A stretch of DNA of 54,442 nt from Janthinobacterium sp. (GCA_003133225.1 PKWL01000113.1:1-54442), one strand, 5' to 3'; numbered from the stretch's first letter, positions 1 to 11,545 are shown. The notes: generated from the letters alone by a model not told the origin. A program made the numbers and translations.

Positions 1-919
1 GCGGCGCCGTGGCGATCAGTCGTTCCGGCGCCAGCACGCCATATTCTTGCATGGTGCCGGTGCCAAGCAAGCTGCAATCGCGATACACGCGCACTCTGCC
101 AAGGCCGTCCGGAATGAGCAGACCCTCCTTGCCCAGCGCAATGCGCTGGCCCTGCAGAAAACGAGATGCCAGTTCCGGCGTTAGGCTAACCTGCGCGAAC
201 GACGACAACAAGGCATCCACCGGCGCTAGCAAGAGTTGGGGCGCGGCATGGTCGGTCAATTGCTCGAGCGTTATCGCGGCGCCCACCGTCAAGGTGCCGA
301 CCTCGGTCCGGCGCAGGGCATTGAGATGCGCGCCGCAGTCCAAGGCATTGCCGATGTCCTCGCCCAACACGCGAATGTAGGTTCCCTTGCTGCACGTGAC
401 AGATAGCGTCAAAAACGGCGCGTCATAGGAAAGTAATGCTAGTTTGTGGATCGTCACCGGGCGCGCTTCGCGCTCCAATGTGATGCCAGCCCTAGCGTAT
501 TCGTAAAATGGTTTGCCGTCGCGCTTTAGCGCTGAATACATGGGCGGGATTTGCCCGATCGGGCCCCGAAAACGCTCCAGTACAGTCTCGATTTGCGTTG
601 CCGTGACGTTGACCGCGCGCACGTCGATCACCTCTCCCTCGGTGTCGCCCGTGGTGGTGGTCTGCCCCAGATGGACCACCGTTTCATAGGTCTTGTCCGC
701 TTCCAACAAATCTTGGGCAAACTTGGTGGCTTCGCCAAAGCACAGCGGCAACAAGCCAGTTGCGAACGGATCGAGCGTGCCCGTGTGGCCCGCTTTTTTG
801 GCATTGAGAACGCGCTTGGCTTTCAGGAGCGCATCGTTGCTCGACAGACCGACCGGTTTATCTAGCAGCAAGACGCCGTTGACGAGGTCGCGTGCTTTTT
901 TGGGGGAATGTTGTTTCAT
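1..919 (-). CDS. truB: tRNA pseudouridine(55) synthase TruB, 3' end cut by window edge
   Basis: TruB isomerises U55 to pseudouridine in the T-loop of tRNAs. The frame reads from an ATG at 919 through about 306 codons without a stop and runs off the window, so the last few residues are missing. The N-terminus carries the TruB signature GHTGTLDPFATGLL, whose Asp is the catalytic nucleophile, preceded by LLLDKPVGLSSN. Further in, the frame shows the conserved PPMYSALKRDGKPFYEYAR and CSKGTYIRVLGEDIG blocks, then the start of the C-terminal PUA-like part. The gene lies 15 nt downstream of rbfA as the last visible gene of the rimP-nusA-infB-rbfA-truB operon, the usual proteobacterial order. Identification is firm. 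Confidence 0.95.
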   Translation of the reverse strand, partial: MKQHSPKKARDLVNGVLLLDKPVGLSSNDALLKAKRVLNAKKAGHTGTLDPFATGLLPLCFGEATKFAQDLLEADKTYETVVHLGQTTTTGDTEGEVIDVRAVNVTATQIETVLERFRGPIGQIPPMYSALKRDGKPFYEYARAGITLEREARPVTIHKLALLSYDAPFLTLSVTCSKGTYIRVLGEDIGNALDCGAHLNALRRTEVGTLTVGAAITLEQLTDHAAPQLLLAPVDALLSSFAQVSLTPELASRFLQGQRIALGKEGLLIPDGLGRVRVYRDCSLLGTGTMQEYGVLAPERLIATAP

Positions 920-934
920 GACGGCCCGGCGCGA

Positions 935-1354
935 CTACTCGGACTGCGCCTGACCCTGCGCCATGGTATCGGGCTCGGCATCGGCAGCGCGCACCGCATT
1001 GGCCTTGTCGATCAGGAGGGACAATTCCATGCCGCGCGCGGTCGAGGTATCATGTACAAAGTGCAATTGCGGCAGGGTGTGGATGTGCAAGCGCTTGCCC
1101 AGCTGACCTCGGATAAAACCGGATGCGGCACTCAAGCCTTCAACGGTATTGTTGATGTCTTCCTGGCCGTCTTTCAGCATCGTGAAAAACACTTTCGCGT
1201 GCGCGTAGTCCGCTGTGATCTGAACTTCGGTCATCGTGATCATTCCCACGCGCGGGTCCTTCAACTCATAGGCGATGATTTCGGCCAGATCGCGCTGGAT
1301 CTGATCTGCCACGCGCAAGCCGCGGGCCGGGATGGTTTTGCTATGTTTTGCCAT
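935..1354 (-). CDS. rbfA: 30S ribosome-binding factor RbfA
   Basis: RbfA is a KH-like protein that binds the 30S subunit near the 5' end of 16S rRNA and assists late maturation and cold adaptation. The 139-residue product has the usual length plus a short acidic, Gln-rich tail. Family blocks seen are [14 protein letters not shown] near residues 14-27, [13 protein letters not shown] near 32-44, and the HAKVFFTML strand followed by the [18 protein letters not shown] block. It sits between infB and truB, with a 147-nt infB-rbfA spacer that contains a hairpin. Confidence 0.95.
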   Translation of the reverse strand: MAKHSKTIPARGLRVADQIQRDLAEIIAYELKDPRVGMITMTEVQITADYAHAKVFFTMLKDGQEDINNTVEGLSAASGFIRGQLGKRLHIHTLPQLHFVHDTSTARGMELSLLIDKANAVRAADAEPDTMAQGQAQSE

Positions 1355-1425
1355 AAATTGTTCGGTACTGCTCTTTCCCTTTTAACGGCATGCACCGTGC
1401 CTGGCAAGCGCCGGCGCGGTGCCAG

Positions 1426-1459
1426 CCCTGCAAAAACGGCAAATTCCGAATTTGCAGGG
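1426..1459 (-). other. intercistronic hairpin between infB and rbfA
   Basis: A perfect 9-bp inverted repeat (CCCTGCAAA / TTTGCAGGG) separated by 16 bases lies in the infB-rbfA spacer, and the loop can form a small inner CGG/CCG stem. No T-run follows on the minus strand, so it is not an intrinsic terminator. It could be an mRNA-processing or stability element that sets rbfA-truB expression apart from infB. The fold is visible; its function is inference. Confidence 0.4.
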
Positions 1460-1501
1460 AGGATCCCGCGAGCGCAGCGCCCGGTCGGACTGCTGCTGCT
1501 C

Positions 1502-4360
1502 TTACAACGTACGGGCGATTTCCTGAACTTCGAACACTTCCAGAACGTCGCCGATTTCGATGTCATTGTAGCCTCTGAGCGACAGACCGCACTCGAAGCC
1601 AGAACGTACTTCCTTAGCATCGTCCTTGAATCGCTTGAGTGAATCGATCTCGCCGGTCCAAGTTACAATATTGTTGCGCAACAGGCGTACGGAGGAACCG
1701 CGCTTGACCACACCATCGGTCACCAGGCAGCCGGCGATCGCACCGACTTTGGATACCAAGATGACCTGGCGAATCTCGACTGCACCGATGACGTGCTCGC
1801 GTTTCTCCGGCGACAACATGCCCGACAACGCCGCCTTAATCTCGTCAATCGCATCGTAAATAATGTTGTAATAGCGTATATCAACGCCATTCGACTCGGC
1901 CAACTTGCGCGCTTGCGCGTCGGCGCGGGCGTTAAAGCCGATGATGACCGCTTTCGAGGCCACTGCCAGATTGACGTCCGATTCCGTGATGCCGCCCACG
2001 GCCGCGTGCACAACCTGCACCCGCACTTCCGAGGTTGACAGTTTTTGCAACGATTGAACCAGCGCTTCTTGCGAACCTTGCACATCGGTCTTGATAATCA
2101 ATGGCAAGTTTTTCACTTCGCCTTCGGCCATCTGTTCGAACATGTTCTCCAGCTTCGAGGCTTGCTGTCTCGCCAGTTTCACATCGCGGAACTTACCTTG
2201 ACGGAACAAGCCGATTTCGCGCGCCTTGCGCTCGTCGGCCATGACGACCATTTCTTCGCCTGCAACGGGGACTTCGATCAAGCCTTGGATCTCGACTGGG
2301 ATCGAGGGGCCGGCTTCGGCAATGCTCTTGCCATTCTCGTCCAACATGGCGCGCACCCGGCCGTAGGAAGAGCCGGCCAGCACGACGTCGCCGCGCCTTA
2401 AGGTGCCGGACTGCACCAACATCGTGGCCACGGGGCCGCGCCCCTTGTCAAGGCGCGCTTCAATGACCAGACCGCGGGCTGGTGCATCGAACGGCGCCTT
2501 CAATTCCAGTACCTCCGCTTGCAACAAAACCTGTTCCAACAATTCGTCGATGCCCTCGCCGGTTTTGGCCGACACACCCACAAAAGGCGATTCACCGCCG
2601 TATTCTTCAGGCACAACTTGTTCGGCCACCAATTCTTGCTTGACGCGGTCCAAATTCGAGCCCGGTTTGTCGATCTTATTGATCGCCACTACCAGCGGCA
2701 CGCCGGCCGACTTCGCATGGGCGATCGCTTCCTTGGTTTGCGGCATCACACCATCGTCGGCGGCCACCACCAGAATCACGATGTCGGTTGCCTTCGCACC
2801 GCGGGCACGCATGGCCGTAAAGGCTTCGTGGCCCGGTGTGTCGAGGAAGGTGATCATGCCACGCGGCGTTTCAACGTGGTAGGCACCGATGTGCTGGGTG
2901 ATTCCGCCGGCTTCTCCGGACGCCACTTTGGCGCGCCGAATGTAGTCCAGCAGCGAGGTCTTACCATGATCAACGTGACCCATGACGGTCACGACCGGCG
3001 CGCGCGGCTTAGCTTCAAAGTGGGCTTGCTCACCATTGTCTGCCAGCAACGCTTCGGGATCGTCGAGTTCGGCCGCAAATGCCTTGTGGCCCATTTCTTC
3101 CACGAGAATCATGGCCGTTTCTTGATCGAGCACCTGGTTGATCGTGCACATCTGACCTAGCTTCATCAAGTGCTTGATCACTTCGGACGCTTTAACCGAC
3201 ATCTTGTGGGCCAGTTCGGCCACGGTAATTGTCTCCGGCACGTGCACATCCTTGACTACAGCTTCGGTCGGGGCCTGGAAGTTCGTTTCGCGCTCGTCGC
3301 TGTGGGACGGACGACGTCCCTTCGCGCCACCGCGCCAACTATCGCGGCCACCCGAAGGGCCTGAATTGCCACGCGGTTTGGCGGCACCGGAGGCGCCGCG
3401 TTTTTTCGCGTCGTCCGACCAGGTCGATGACACATTGGCCGACTTGATCGACTTCTTGTCGGCAACGGCTGGCTTTTTCTCGTCTTTTTTCTCGCCCGGT
3501 TTCTTATCGGTCGGTTTGTGCAAAGTGCCTTCCGCCGCTTTCGGCTTGACTATGGCGACTACGGGCACCGGTTCGGGTGCCTTGATGGCGCGGCGCGGCG
3601 CGTTCATCATGGCCTTGATCTGCGCCACTTCGTCGGCCACAGCTTTACGGGCGCGATCGGTCGCTTCGGCCTTTTCGGCGGCTTCTTTCGCGGCGGCAAG
3701 AGATTTTTTCTTCGCTTCGTCAGCCGCGGCTCGTTTTTTCTCTTCGCCAGCGGCGTCGCCAGTGGCAGCGGGCGCACCGGCGGCGGCGGCGGCTACGGCC
3801 GTTGCGGCTCGGGCGGCGGCCTTTTTCGCTTCCAAGTCCGCTTCCCGCTTGGCGTCGACTTCCGCTTGCTGGGTCGCTTTCGCGTGCGCTTCTTTCTCCG
3901 CGTCGAGTTTGGCCAGCCGCTCTTGTTTTTCACGCAAGTCCGCTTCCTGGCGGGCCATCAGCTCGACTTGGCGGCGCGCATCTTCTTCGCGGCGCGCCAC
4001 ATCAGCGAGGTCAACGACAACAATCGGCGCTGCCGCCACTGGAGCCGGCGCGACTTCATCACGCTGGACGAAAGTGCGTTTCTTGCGCACCTCCACCTGG
4101 ATCGTGCGCGACTTGCCGGTCGCATCGGCCTGTTTGATCTCGGTCGTTTCCTTGCGTGTCAGCGTGATTTTCTTTTTCTCGGTATCAGCCGTTGCACCGT
4201 GCGTGCGGCGCAAATGATTGAGCAGCTTATCCTTATCATCTTTCGACAATGGATCTGACGTCGAACTCTTGTCGACGCCGGCAGAACGCAGCTGCGTCAG
4301 CAGCAAATCTGCAGGCATCTTCAGCTCGGTGGCAAATTGGGTTACATTGTTACTCGCCAT
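1502..4360 (-). CDS. infB: translation initiation factor IF-2
   Basis: IF-2 is the GTPase that brings fMet-tRNA to the 30S subunit and promotes 50S joining. The 952-residue protein opens with an IF2_N domain (residues ~1-52). A long Ala/Lys/Glu-rich linker (~60-340), typical of proteobacterial IF-2, follows, then a second IF2_N-like domain around 370-420. The GTPase domain has GHVDHGKTS (G1, ~residue 457), DTPGHEAF (G3) and NKIDKPGS (G4). The EF-Tu-like and C-terminal fMet-tRNA-binding domains complete it. It starts at an ATG after a GAGGA Shine-Dalgarno-like stretch, 46 nt after nusA. Its length is normal for betaproteobacteria. Confidence 0.98.
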   Translation of the reverse strand: MASNNVTQFATELKMPADLLLTQLRSAGVDKSSTSDPLSKDDKDKLLNHLRRTHGATADTEKKKITLTRKETTEIKQADATGKSRTIQVEVRKKRTFVQRDEVAPAPVAAAPIVVVDLADVARREEDARRQVELMARQEADLREKQERLAKLDAEKEAHAKATQQAEVDAKREADLEAKKAAARAATAVAAAAAGAPAATGDAAGEEKKRAAADEAKKKSLAAAKEAAEKAEATDRARKAVADEVAQIKAMMNAPRRAIKAPEPVPVVAIVKPKAAEGTLHKPTDKKPGEKKDEKKPAVADKKSIKSANVSSTWSDDAKKRGASGAAKPRGNSGPSGGRDSWRGGAKGRRPSHSDERETNFQAPTEAVVKDVHVPETITVAELAHKMSVKASEVIKHLMKLGQMCTINQVLDQETAMILVEEMGHKAFAAELDDPEALLADNGEQAHFEAKPRAPVVTVMGHVDHGKTSLLDYIRRAKVASGEAGGITQHIGAYHVETPRGMITFLDTPGHEAFTAMRARGAKATDIVILVVAADDGVMPQTKEAIAHAKSAGVPLVVAINKIDKPGSNLDRVKQELVAEQVVPEEYGGESPFVGVSAKTGEGIDELLEQVLLQAEVLELKAPFDAPARGLVIEARLDKGRGPVATMLVQSGTLRRGDVVLAGSSYGRVRAMLDENGKSIAEAGPSIPVEIQGLIEVPVAGEEMVVMADERKAREIGLFRQGKFRDVKLARQQASKLENMFEQMAEGEVKNLPLIIKTDVQGSQEALVQSLQKLSTSEVRVQVVHAAVGGITESDVNLAVASKAVIIGFNARADAQARKLAESNGVDIRYYNIIYDAIDEIKAALSGMLSPEKREHVIGAVEIRQVILVSKVGAIAGCLVTDGVVKRGSSVRLLRNNIVTWTGEIDSLKRFKDDAKEVRSGFECGLSLRGYNDIEIGDVLEVFEVQEIARTL

Positions 4361-4406
4361 TCAGTCCTCTTTTCTATGTGTCGCGGAGATGATAAAGATA
4401 CTCAAA

Positions 4407-6457
<2,051 letters not shown>

Positions 6458-6507
6458 AAAAATTCTCCAAATCAAAGCCCGTTCAGAGCCATTAAAAACG
6501 ATTCAAC

Positions 6508-6557
6508 AAAAAAAAAATGGGCATCTGCCCACCTTCTTGTGCTCCCAACCAGATGCC
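6508..6557 (-). terminator. leader hairpin with U10 tract ahead of rimP (candidate attenuator)
   Basis: On the minus strand, TGGGC-AGAT-GCCCA (6531-6518) is followed directly by ten T residues (6517-6508), an intrinsic-terminator layout. It lies inside the rimP leader, downstream of the promoter at 6604-6632 and 50 nt upstream of the rimP start. An upstream GGCATCTG (6557-6550) can pair perfectly for 8 bp with CAGATGCC (6527-6520), which overlaps the short hairpin. Two mutually exclusive folds are therefore possible. The longer fold also ends two bases before the U-tract and might terminate too. Confidence 0.65.
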
Positions 6558-6603
6558 AGCGTCTCGCCGCCAAAACCCTGCGGAGACTTGTATTAGGCTG
6601 CAG

Positions 6604-6632
6604 ATTATAACCTCTTATTGACGTCACCGCAA
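6604..6632 (-). promoter_or_regulatory. sigma70-type promoter of the rimP-nusA-infB operon
   Basis: On the minus strand TTGCGG (6632-6627) and a perfect TATAAT (6609-6604) are separated by 17 nt. The start point would be near 6597, giving a leader of about 140 nt before rimP. An inverted repeat AATGCC/GGCATT (6631-6648) overlaps the upstream edge of the -35. The preceding rluB transcript has its own terminator at 6660-6701, which supports a separate promoter here. Confidence 0.7.
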
Positions 6633-6659
6633 TGCCGCGCATGGCATTGCAATTTGTCT

Positions 6660-6701
6660 AAAAAAATCGCTTACCGGCTCCAGATCGAAGCCGGAAGGCG
6701 A
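6660..6701 (-). terminator. rho-independent terminator of scpB-rluB
   Basis: Just after the rluB stop, the minus strand has a stem built from TCGC...GCGA and CCGGCT...AGCCGG (6701-6667) with small internal mismatches and a 9-nt loop. It is followed by seven T residues (6666-6660). It would end the scpB-rluB transcript before the rimP promoter. Confidence 0.7.
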
Positions 6702-6709
6702 CGCCCCCC

Positions 6710-8851
6710 TTAGCCCTTGCTGCGGCGGCGCGGCATGCCTTGATCCGGCACGCCGGAGCGCGCCTGATCGGAGCGGCCCGGACCCGGGCGGCTCTCGCCT
6801 GGGCGGCCCGAACTACGGCGCGGGCCGGTGTTGGCAAAGCCAAAGGTCGTTTGCAAGGGATCGGGCTGGCGGCTGCGCGGCGCCGAGCGCTCCTCGCCGG
6901 GACGGCCTTGACCTTGCGCTCGTCCTTCGAGCGGGCGGCCCTGGCCTGGTCGGCCCTGGCTTGGGCGCCCTTGTGCCGAGCGCCCTTGACCCTCAAACTG
7001 ACCGGGCGCACGGGCCTGACCAAACTGGCCTTGCGACTGGCCGCGCCCTGGCGGACGTCCTTCGCCCATACGCCCCAGCCGATTTTCGTCGGAGCGGCCC
7101 TGCCCTTGCCCTCGTCCTTGGCCCTGGTACATGCCCGACGCTTGCGCGCGGCCCGTTGCACGTCCCATGCCCGGGAACGGATCGGCATTCTTGTTGCTGG
7201 CGTCGGTCCGGTTGCCGTTCGGCTCGTTCGATTCGCGCGCTGCGGCGCGCCCCTTGACAGTGCGCCCCTCGGCCGGCACTTTCTTCTCAATGCCGTACGA
7301 GGTGAGCATATCGCGTACCGCGTTTTCTTCCAGCTCCTCCCAGCGCCCGCGCTTCAAGCCGCTGGGCAGTGTCATCGCGCCATAACGGGTACGGATCAGG
7401 CGCGACACGGTCAGGCCGATCGCTTCGAACATGCGCCGCACTTCGCGGTTGCGGCCTTCGCCAATTACCACGCGGTACCACTTGTTGATGCCTTCGCCGC
7501 CGCCGTCGGCAATTTTCGTAAATTGGGCCAGACCGTCGTCGAGTTCAATGCCAGCTAGCAGTTTCTGGCGCATGCCCTCTTCTAGCTCACCTAAGGTCCT
7601 CACGGCATATTCGCGGTCGATGCCATAACGCGGGTGCATCAAGCGATTCGCCAAGTCACCCGAGGTGGTAAACAGAAGCAACCCTTCAGTATTAAAGTCA
7701 AGCCGGCCAACGGCCAGCCATTTTCCCGCCTTGATGGGAGGCAGGCGCTCGAAAACAGACGGACGCCCATCCGGATCATCATGGCTGACGATCTCGCCGG
7801 CCGGCTTGTGGTACAACAGCACGCGCGGCGGCTTCTTGCTGACGCGGCGCTGAATCAATTTCCCATTGATGCGGACGTGGTCGGTTGGCAAAATGCGCTG
7901 GCCGATATGGGCCGGTTCGCCGTTGACCGACACGCGGCCGGACAAGATCAGTTCTTCCATGTCGCGGCGCGAGCCGAGACCCGCTTCGGCCAACACCTTG
8001 TGCAGCTTGGGCGCATCGTCGTCCGCGGTCAGGTCGCGGCGCACGGCTTTGGGCGGCGCCTGCCGCCCTTTGGCCGGCTCGTCGTTATCGAACGCCGCCG
8101 AGGTGACAAAGGAGAACACGGCGTCGGCGTCGTTTGGCTTGGCGCCTGGGCCAGCCGAACGTTGCTTGCCTTTTTGCCCGTTCTTGCCGGCACCGGGCGC
8201 ATTGCCGCGCAACCCGCGCTCGGGGCGCGCTCCGTCGGCCAAGGCCGGAACCACATTGCCTTCCGCGTCCACCGTATCGCCAACAGCGACCTTGCGCGGC
8301 TGATTGATGCGCGGGGCGCGGTCGGCGCGTTGCGCGCGCATCTGGCGCGGGCCCCGTGGGCCACGCTCCGTTTGCGCAGCACCGGCGTCCGCTTCGCCTG
8401 CCACCACAGCCTCGACGACGAGCAGTGCCGGTGCCACCTGTTTTACCGGGCGCGGCGCACGGGCGCCGCGAGTTTCCTGCGCGTCAACCGGGCTCGACGC
8501 TTCGGTCGCTTCAACCGGGCTCGACACTTCCCTTAAAGGTGCTTCAACCGGACTCGACGCTTCCGTTGCAGGCGCTGCAACGGGGGTCGGCTTGGCGCGC
8601 GGCTTTTTGACCCGTGCTGCCGGCGCCGCAGCGATCAGTTCCGGCGCCGCGCCGATCGATTCCGTCGTCTCTGCGGCGGCCTTGATGCGGCGCTTCGGCT
8701 TGACTACTGTCTCGTTGGCAACGGCGGCCAGGGCCGCATCGGCTTCGATTTGCACTTTGGTGCGACGCTTCGGCTTGGCCGCTACTGCGACGCTGGCGGG
8801 GATGCCCACCTGGGCGTCGGTCATTGTGTCTGGAGATTTGGGATTATTCAT
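6710..8851 (-). CDS. rluB: 23S rRNA pseudouridine synthase RluB-like, with long low-complexity ends
   Basis: The central part (residues ~280-530) is an RsuA/RluB-type pseudouridine synthase. It has an S4 RNA-binding domain ([20 protein letters not shown]...GRVSVNG) and a catalytic block [12 protein letters not shown] with the nucleophilic Asp near residue 384. RluB modifies U2605 of 23S rRNA. The 713-residue product is far longer than E. coli RluB (about 290). The first ~270 residues are Ala/Pro/Lys-rich with repeated SSPVEA units. The last ~170 are rich in Gly, Arg and Gln ([12 protein letters not shown] repeats) and end in RRRSKG. These basic tails probably add nonspecific RNA or ribosome affinity (inference). 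The start overlaps the scpB stop by 4 nt. Confidence 0.9.
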   Translation of the reverse strand: MNNPKSPDTMTDAQVGIPASVAVAAKPKRRTKVQIEADAALAAVANETVVKPKRRIKAAAETTESIGAAPELIAAAPAARVKKPRAKPTPVAAPATEASSPVEAPLREVSSPVEATEASSPVDAQETRGARAPRPVKQVAPALLVVEAVVAGEADAGAAQTERGPRGPRQMRAQRADRAPRINQPRKVAVGDTVDAEGNVVPALADGARPERGLRGNAPGAGKNGQKGKQRSAGPGAKPNDADAVFSFVTSAAFDNDEPAKGRQAPPKAVRRDLTADDDAPKLHKVLAEAGLGSRRDMEELILSGRVSVNGEPAHIGQRILPTDHVRINGKLIQRRVSKKPPRVLLYHKPAGEIVSHDDPDGRPSVFERLPPIKAGKWLAVGRLDFNTEGLLLFTTSGDLANRLMHPRYGIDREYAVRTLGELEEGMRQKLLAGIELDDGLAQFTKIADGGGEGINKWYRVVIGEGRNREVRRMFEAIGLTVSRLIRTRYGAMTLPSGLKRGRWEELEENAVRDMLTSYGIEKKVPAEGRTVKGRAAARESNEPNGNRTDASNKNADPFPGMGRATGRAQASGMYQGQGRGQGQGRSDENRLGRMGEGRPPGRGQSQGQFGQARAPGQFEGQGRSAQGRPSQGRPGQGRPLEGRAQGQGRPGEERSAPRSRQPDPLQTTFGFANTGPRRSSGRPGESRPGPGRSDQARSGVPDQGMPRRRSKG

Positions 8852-9621
8852 TCTTCGTTTCTTGGGTTGTGCTGACCTAGCGCAGCGTCAACCGAAAATT
8901 TTGGCGCAGGGTCGTGAGTAAGGGCTTCAACAGGCAAAGCATCCGGGGCGGCATCAGGACTTGCGGTCACCGCGCTACCTGCCCCAAGTTGTAAGGCGAC
9001 ACCATTCGTGGCTTGATCAAACTTTTCTTGCAGGGCCGCTTCAAGCGCTTCCATTTCAAGTCCGCCCCCCCGCATCTCGCTAATCTGTTGTAAAACCGGC
9101 AGCTGGGACAGCGAGTTCAATCCCAGATCGTCCAAAAACTGTTTCGTGGTCGCCAGCAAGGCCGGCCGCCCCACCACGTCGCGGTAACCGATCGCATCGA
9201 CCCAGCCGCGCTCTTCCAGCATTTTGATCGTTTGCGAATTGACCGCGACGCCGCGAATTTCCTCAATATCGCCACGCGTCACCGGCTGCCGATAGGCGAT
9301 GATGGCCAACGTTTCGAGCGTGGCGCGCGCATATTTCGGCGGCTTTTCAGGGCTCATCCGGTCTAAGAACAACTTCATCTCGGGCCGGCTCTGAAAACGC
9401 CAGCCGCTAGACAAGCTCACCACCTCGATGCCTTTGTCGGCCCAATCGAGCTGCAATTGTTCCAACAACTGCTTGATCGTGTCGGCACCAACGCCAACTC
9501 CACTCTGGCCACCATGATCATCGAGCCCGGTAAACAGTTTTTTCAGACTGTGAATCGACAAAGGCTCACGAGCGCAGAGCAAGGCGGTTTCGAGGACCTT
9601 TTTCGCCTCAACTGTATTCAT
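8848..9621 (-). CDS. scpB: segregation and condensation protein ScpB
   Basis: ScpB is the winged-helix (kite) subunit of the SMC-ScpAB complex that compacts and segregates the chromosome. I start at the ATG at 9621 ([15 protein letters not shown]), because the open frame upstream adds 23 residues unlike the family. The 257-residue product contains the ScpB hallmarks [23 protein letters not shown] and [21 protein letters not shown], plus an acidic C-terminal extension. It is translationally coupled to rluB, a frequent pairing. No scpA is found upstream in this window. Confidence 0.93.
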   Translation of the reverse strand: MNTVEAKKVLETALLCAREPLSIHSLKKLFTGLDDHGGQSGVGVGADTIKQLLEQLQLDWADKGIEVVSLSSGWRFQSRPEMKLFLDRMSPEKPPKYARATLETLAIIAYRQPVTRGDIEEIRGVAVNSQTIKMLEERGWVDAIGYRDVVGRPALLATTKQFLDDLGLNSLSQLPVLQQISEMRGGGLEMEALEAALQEKFDQATNGVALQLGAGSAVTASPDAAPDALPVEALTHDPAPKFSVDAALGQHNPRNEE

Positions 9622-10226
9622 AACATTCTTGTGCGGATGTGTATTGCAATTATGCAAGAAGAAATCAAAACAAATCATACTCAGAGACACAAATGGCTGA
9701 CATCGCTCGACGCCGCCTGAAGTGCCTGCTGAAGCTGTTTTCCGTCGCCCTGGCCGATGCGCGCAAGGCGGGAGTGTTGCAGATGAACAGAAAAATGTTC
9801 CGCCATCGACGACCTTGAACCCCAGGGTTCAGTGAAAAGTCGCTGCTTCCAAATTGAAACGCGATTTCGACATGCCGTTTTCCGGCGAAAGTCATTGCGC
9901 AGAAAATACAAACGAACTGCGCCGTTTCATCCAATGACGCCAATTGTACCTGATAAAATCGTGAAAAGTGCAAATGGCGACAGACGGGACCGGCTAATGC
10001 CGGCGCCAGGCATTCAAGGGGGGCGCGAAACCGCCCCGCAAAAGCCGCGCATCAGGTGCTGATGGCCGCTTCGCGGCGCCAAGCGCAGCTCGCCCAAATT
10101 ATTCGAGGGCGAAAAGAGAGCCCACCTCCCCGATCCACGCCGAACCATCGCCACAGCCGCGAACAGCATGCGCAAGCAAACGTCTGACGGGACGCGGCCA
10201 AGCGCGGAGCACGATGCGACTCGTTG
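9622..10226. other. gene-free stretch between scpB and aroG
   Basis: About 600 bases without a supportable gene. Short open frames occur on both strands, but none has a recognisable protein, good start signals or family motifs. Two adjacent hairpins are visible: CCGGC-TAAT-GCCGG at 9990-10003 and GGGGCG-CGAAAC-CGCCCC at 10020-10037. They lie about 200 nt downstream of the aroG stop, and neither has a clear T-run. They may mark the 3' end of the aroG transcript, with low certainty. Confidence 0.4.
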
Positions 10227-11282
10227 CTATCGGGTGGCTCGGCGCTGGCGAACCGCATGGGCCAGTCCTTCCAGCACTTGCACGCTGCGTTCCCAGTCGA
10301 TGCAGCCATCGGTCACCGACTGCCCATACACCAGTTCCTTGCCCGGCACCAGATCCTGGCGTCCCGCCACCAAGTTCGATTCGACCATGACGCCGATGAT
10401 GCGGGTGTTGCCGCCGGCCACTTGGCGGGCGATATCGGCACATACGGGAATCTGGTTTTCAGGATTTTTCGAGCTGTTCGCGTGCGAGGCGTCGATCATC
10501 AGGCGCGCCGCCAAGCCTTGCCCTGCAATCGCCTGGCAGGCTTGCTCGACGCTGGTCGCATCATAGTTTGGCATCTTGCCACCGCGCAAGATAACATGGC
10601 AATCCTCGTTGCCATTGGTCGACACGATCGCTGAGTGGCCGCCCTTGGTCACCGACAGGAAATGGTGCGGCTGCGATGCCGCCTTGATCGCTTCCACCGC
10701 GATCTTCACGTTGCCGTCGGTGCCGTTTTTGAAGCCGACCGGGCACGACAGGCCCGAGGCCAGTTCGCGGTGCACTTGCGATTCGGTGGTGCGCGCGCCG
10801 ATCGCTCCCCAGCTGATCAGGTCGGCAATATACTGGGGGCTGATCACGTCGAGGAACTCGGTACCGGCCGGCAGGCCCAGCTCGTTGATCTCGCACAGCA
10901 GCTCGCGCGCCATGCGCAAGCCGTCGTTGATACGAAAGCTGTTGTCCATGTAAGGATCGTTGATCAAGCCCTTCCAGCCGACCGTGGTGCGCGGCTTCTC
11001 GAAATACACCCGCATCACAATTTCCAGTTCGCCGCCAAAACGTTCGCGCTCCTTGGCCAGCAGCCGAGCGTACTCCCTGGCGGCGGCGACGTCGTGAATG
11101 GAGCATGGCCCGATCACGACCATCAAGCGGTCATCCTGACCGTGCAAGATGGAGTGCAGCGCAAGGCGCGCGTTGGCCGCCGTCTGCTCGGCCCGCTCGG
11201 TGCACGCAAACTCTCGAATCAGGTGCGCAGGCGGGATTAATTCCTTCATTTCGCGGATGCGCAAATCGTCGGTGCGGGGCAT
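10227..11282 (-). CDS. aroG: 3-deoxy-7-phosphoheptulonate (DAHP) synthase, class I
   Basis: This enzyme condenses phosphoenolpyruvate with erythrose 4-phosphate, the first step of aromatic amino acid synthesis. The 351-residue length and sequence match the AroF/AroG/AroH class I family. Visible blocks include VVIGPCSIHD, MRVYFEKPRTTVGWKG, GARTTESQVHRELASG, GFKNGTDGN, IDASHANSSK and GVMVESNLV. The start at 11282 is set by GGAG seven nt upstream. An intrinsic terminator ends about 30 nt before the start codon, and a Phe-rich leader peptide lies upstream of that, pointing to control by Phe-tRNA charging. The feedback inhibitor of the enzyme cannot be read with certainty; a Phe-sensitive type is likely. 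Confidence 0.96.
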   Translation of the reverse strand: MPRTDDLRIREMKELIPPAHLIREFACTERAEQTAANARLALHSILHGQDDRLMVVIGPCSIHDVAAAREYARLLAKERERFGGELEIVMRVYFEKPRTTVGWKGLINDPYMDNSFRINDGLRMARELLCEINELGLPAGTEFLDVISPQYIADLISWGAIGARTTESQVHRELASGLSCPVGFKNGTDGNVKIAVEAIKAASQPHHFLSVTKGGHSAIVSTNGNEDCHVILRGGKMPNYDATSVEQACQAIAGQGLAARLMIDASHANSSKNPENQIPVCADIARQVAGGNTRIIGVMVESNLVAGRQDLVPGKELVYGQSVTDGCIDWERSVQVLEGLAHAVRQRRATR

Positions 11283-11312
11283 GCTGTTTCTCCAAAAGTG
11301 ATAAGGCTGGGT

Positions 11313-11343
11313 AAAAAAAAACCGCCATCATTGGCGGTTTTTT
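11313..11343 (-). terminator. intrinsic terminator in the aroG leader
   Basis: The minus strand reads a run of A, CCGCCA-ATGA-TGGCGG (11337-11322), then nine T residues (11321-11313). The flanking A- and T-runs can extend the stem. It lies 31 nt upstream of the aroG start and downstream of the leader peptide. Its 5' arm (ACCGCC, 11338-11333) can instead pair with GGCGGT at 11399-11394. It would also stop read-through from tldD. Confidence 0.85.
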
Positions 11344-11386
11344 AGGATTTGCTGGGATTCGTTTTGCTTGCTACGTGAACCGACCG

Positions 11387-11455
11387 CTACTCCACCGCCT
11401 TTGGGTTGGAATTGCTAAAGTAAAAACGGCCGCTTAAAAAGTTAAAGCAATGCAT
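11387..11455 (-). CDS. Phe-rich leader peptide of aroG (22 residues)
   Basis: A short frame of 22 codons plus TAG runs from an ATG at 11455, about 19 nt after the predicted start of transcription. A weak GGATGAG ribosome-binding stretch precedes it. Phe codons (all TTT) are at positions 4, 6, 11 and 13 and a Tyr codon is at 12. The last codons (Lys-Ala-Val-Glu) contain the GGCGGT segment that can pair with the terminator's 5' arm. A ribosome stalled at the Phe/Tyr codons would leave GGCGGT free, so the antiterminator forms. A ribosome reaching the stop would cover it, so the terminator forms. The frame and pairing are seen; the mechanism is inferred from known pheA/trp-type attenuators. Confidence 0.75.
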   Translation of the reverse strand: MHCFNFLSGRFYFSNSNPKAVE

Positions 11456-11480
11456 CCACGCTCATCCAGTAATTTTGCCA

Positions 11481-11510
11481 ACTATAACAATAATCTACAC
11501 CACTTGGCAA
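11481..11510 (-). promoter_or_regulatory. predicted aroG promoter
   Basis: On the minus strand TTGCCA (11510-11505) and TATAGT (11486-11481) are separated by 18 nt. Transcription would begin near 11474, just ahead of the leader-peptide ATG. The motif is flanked by a 7-bp inverted repeat TTGCCAA/TTGGCAA whose arms overlap the -35 and the region just past the -10, a possible operator. It lies downstream of the tldD stop. Confidence 0.6.
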
Positions 11511-11545
11511 GTATTTCGTCGCAGCGGGGCCCGGCCATCCGTAAT

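Noticed and set aside
6508..6531. Hairpin/U10 as the terminator of rluB
   Set aside because: A separate terminator directly follows rluB (6660-6701), and a good promoter lies between the two, so this hairpin belongs to the rimP leader.
9665..9973. 102-codon minus-strand frame upstream of scpB
   Set aside because: No start signals, odd composition and no family resemblance; treated as noncoding.
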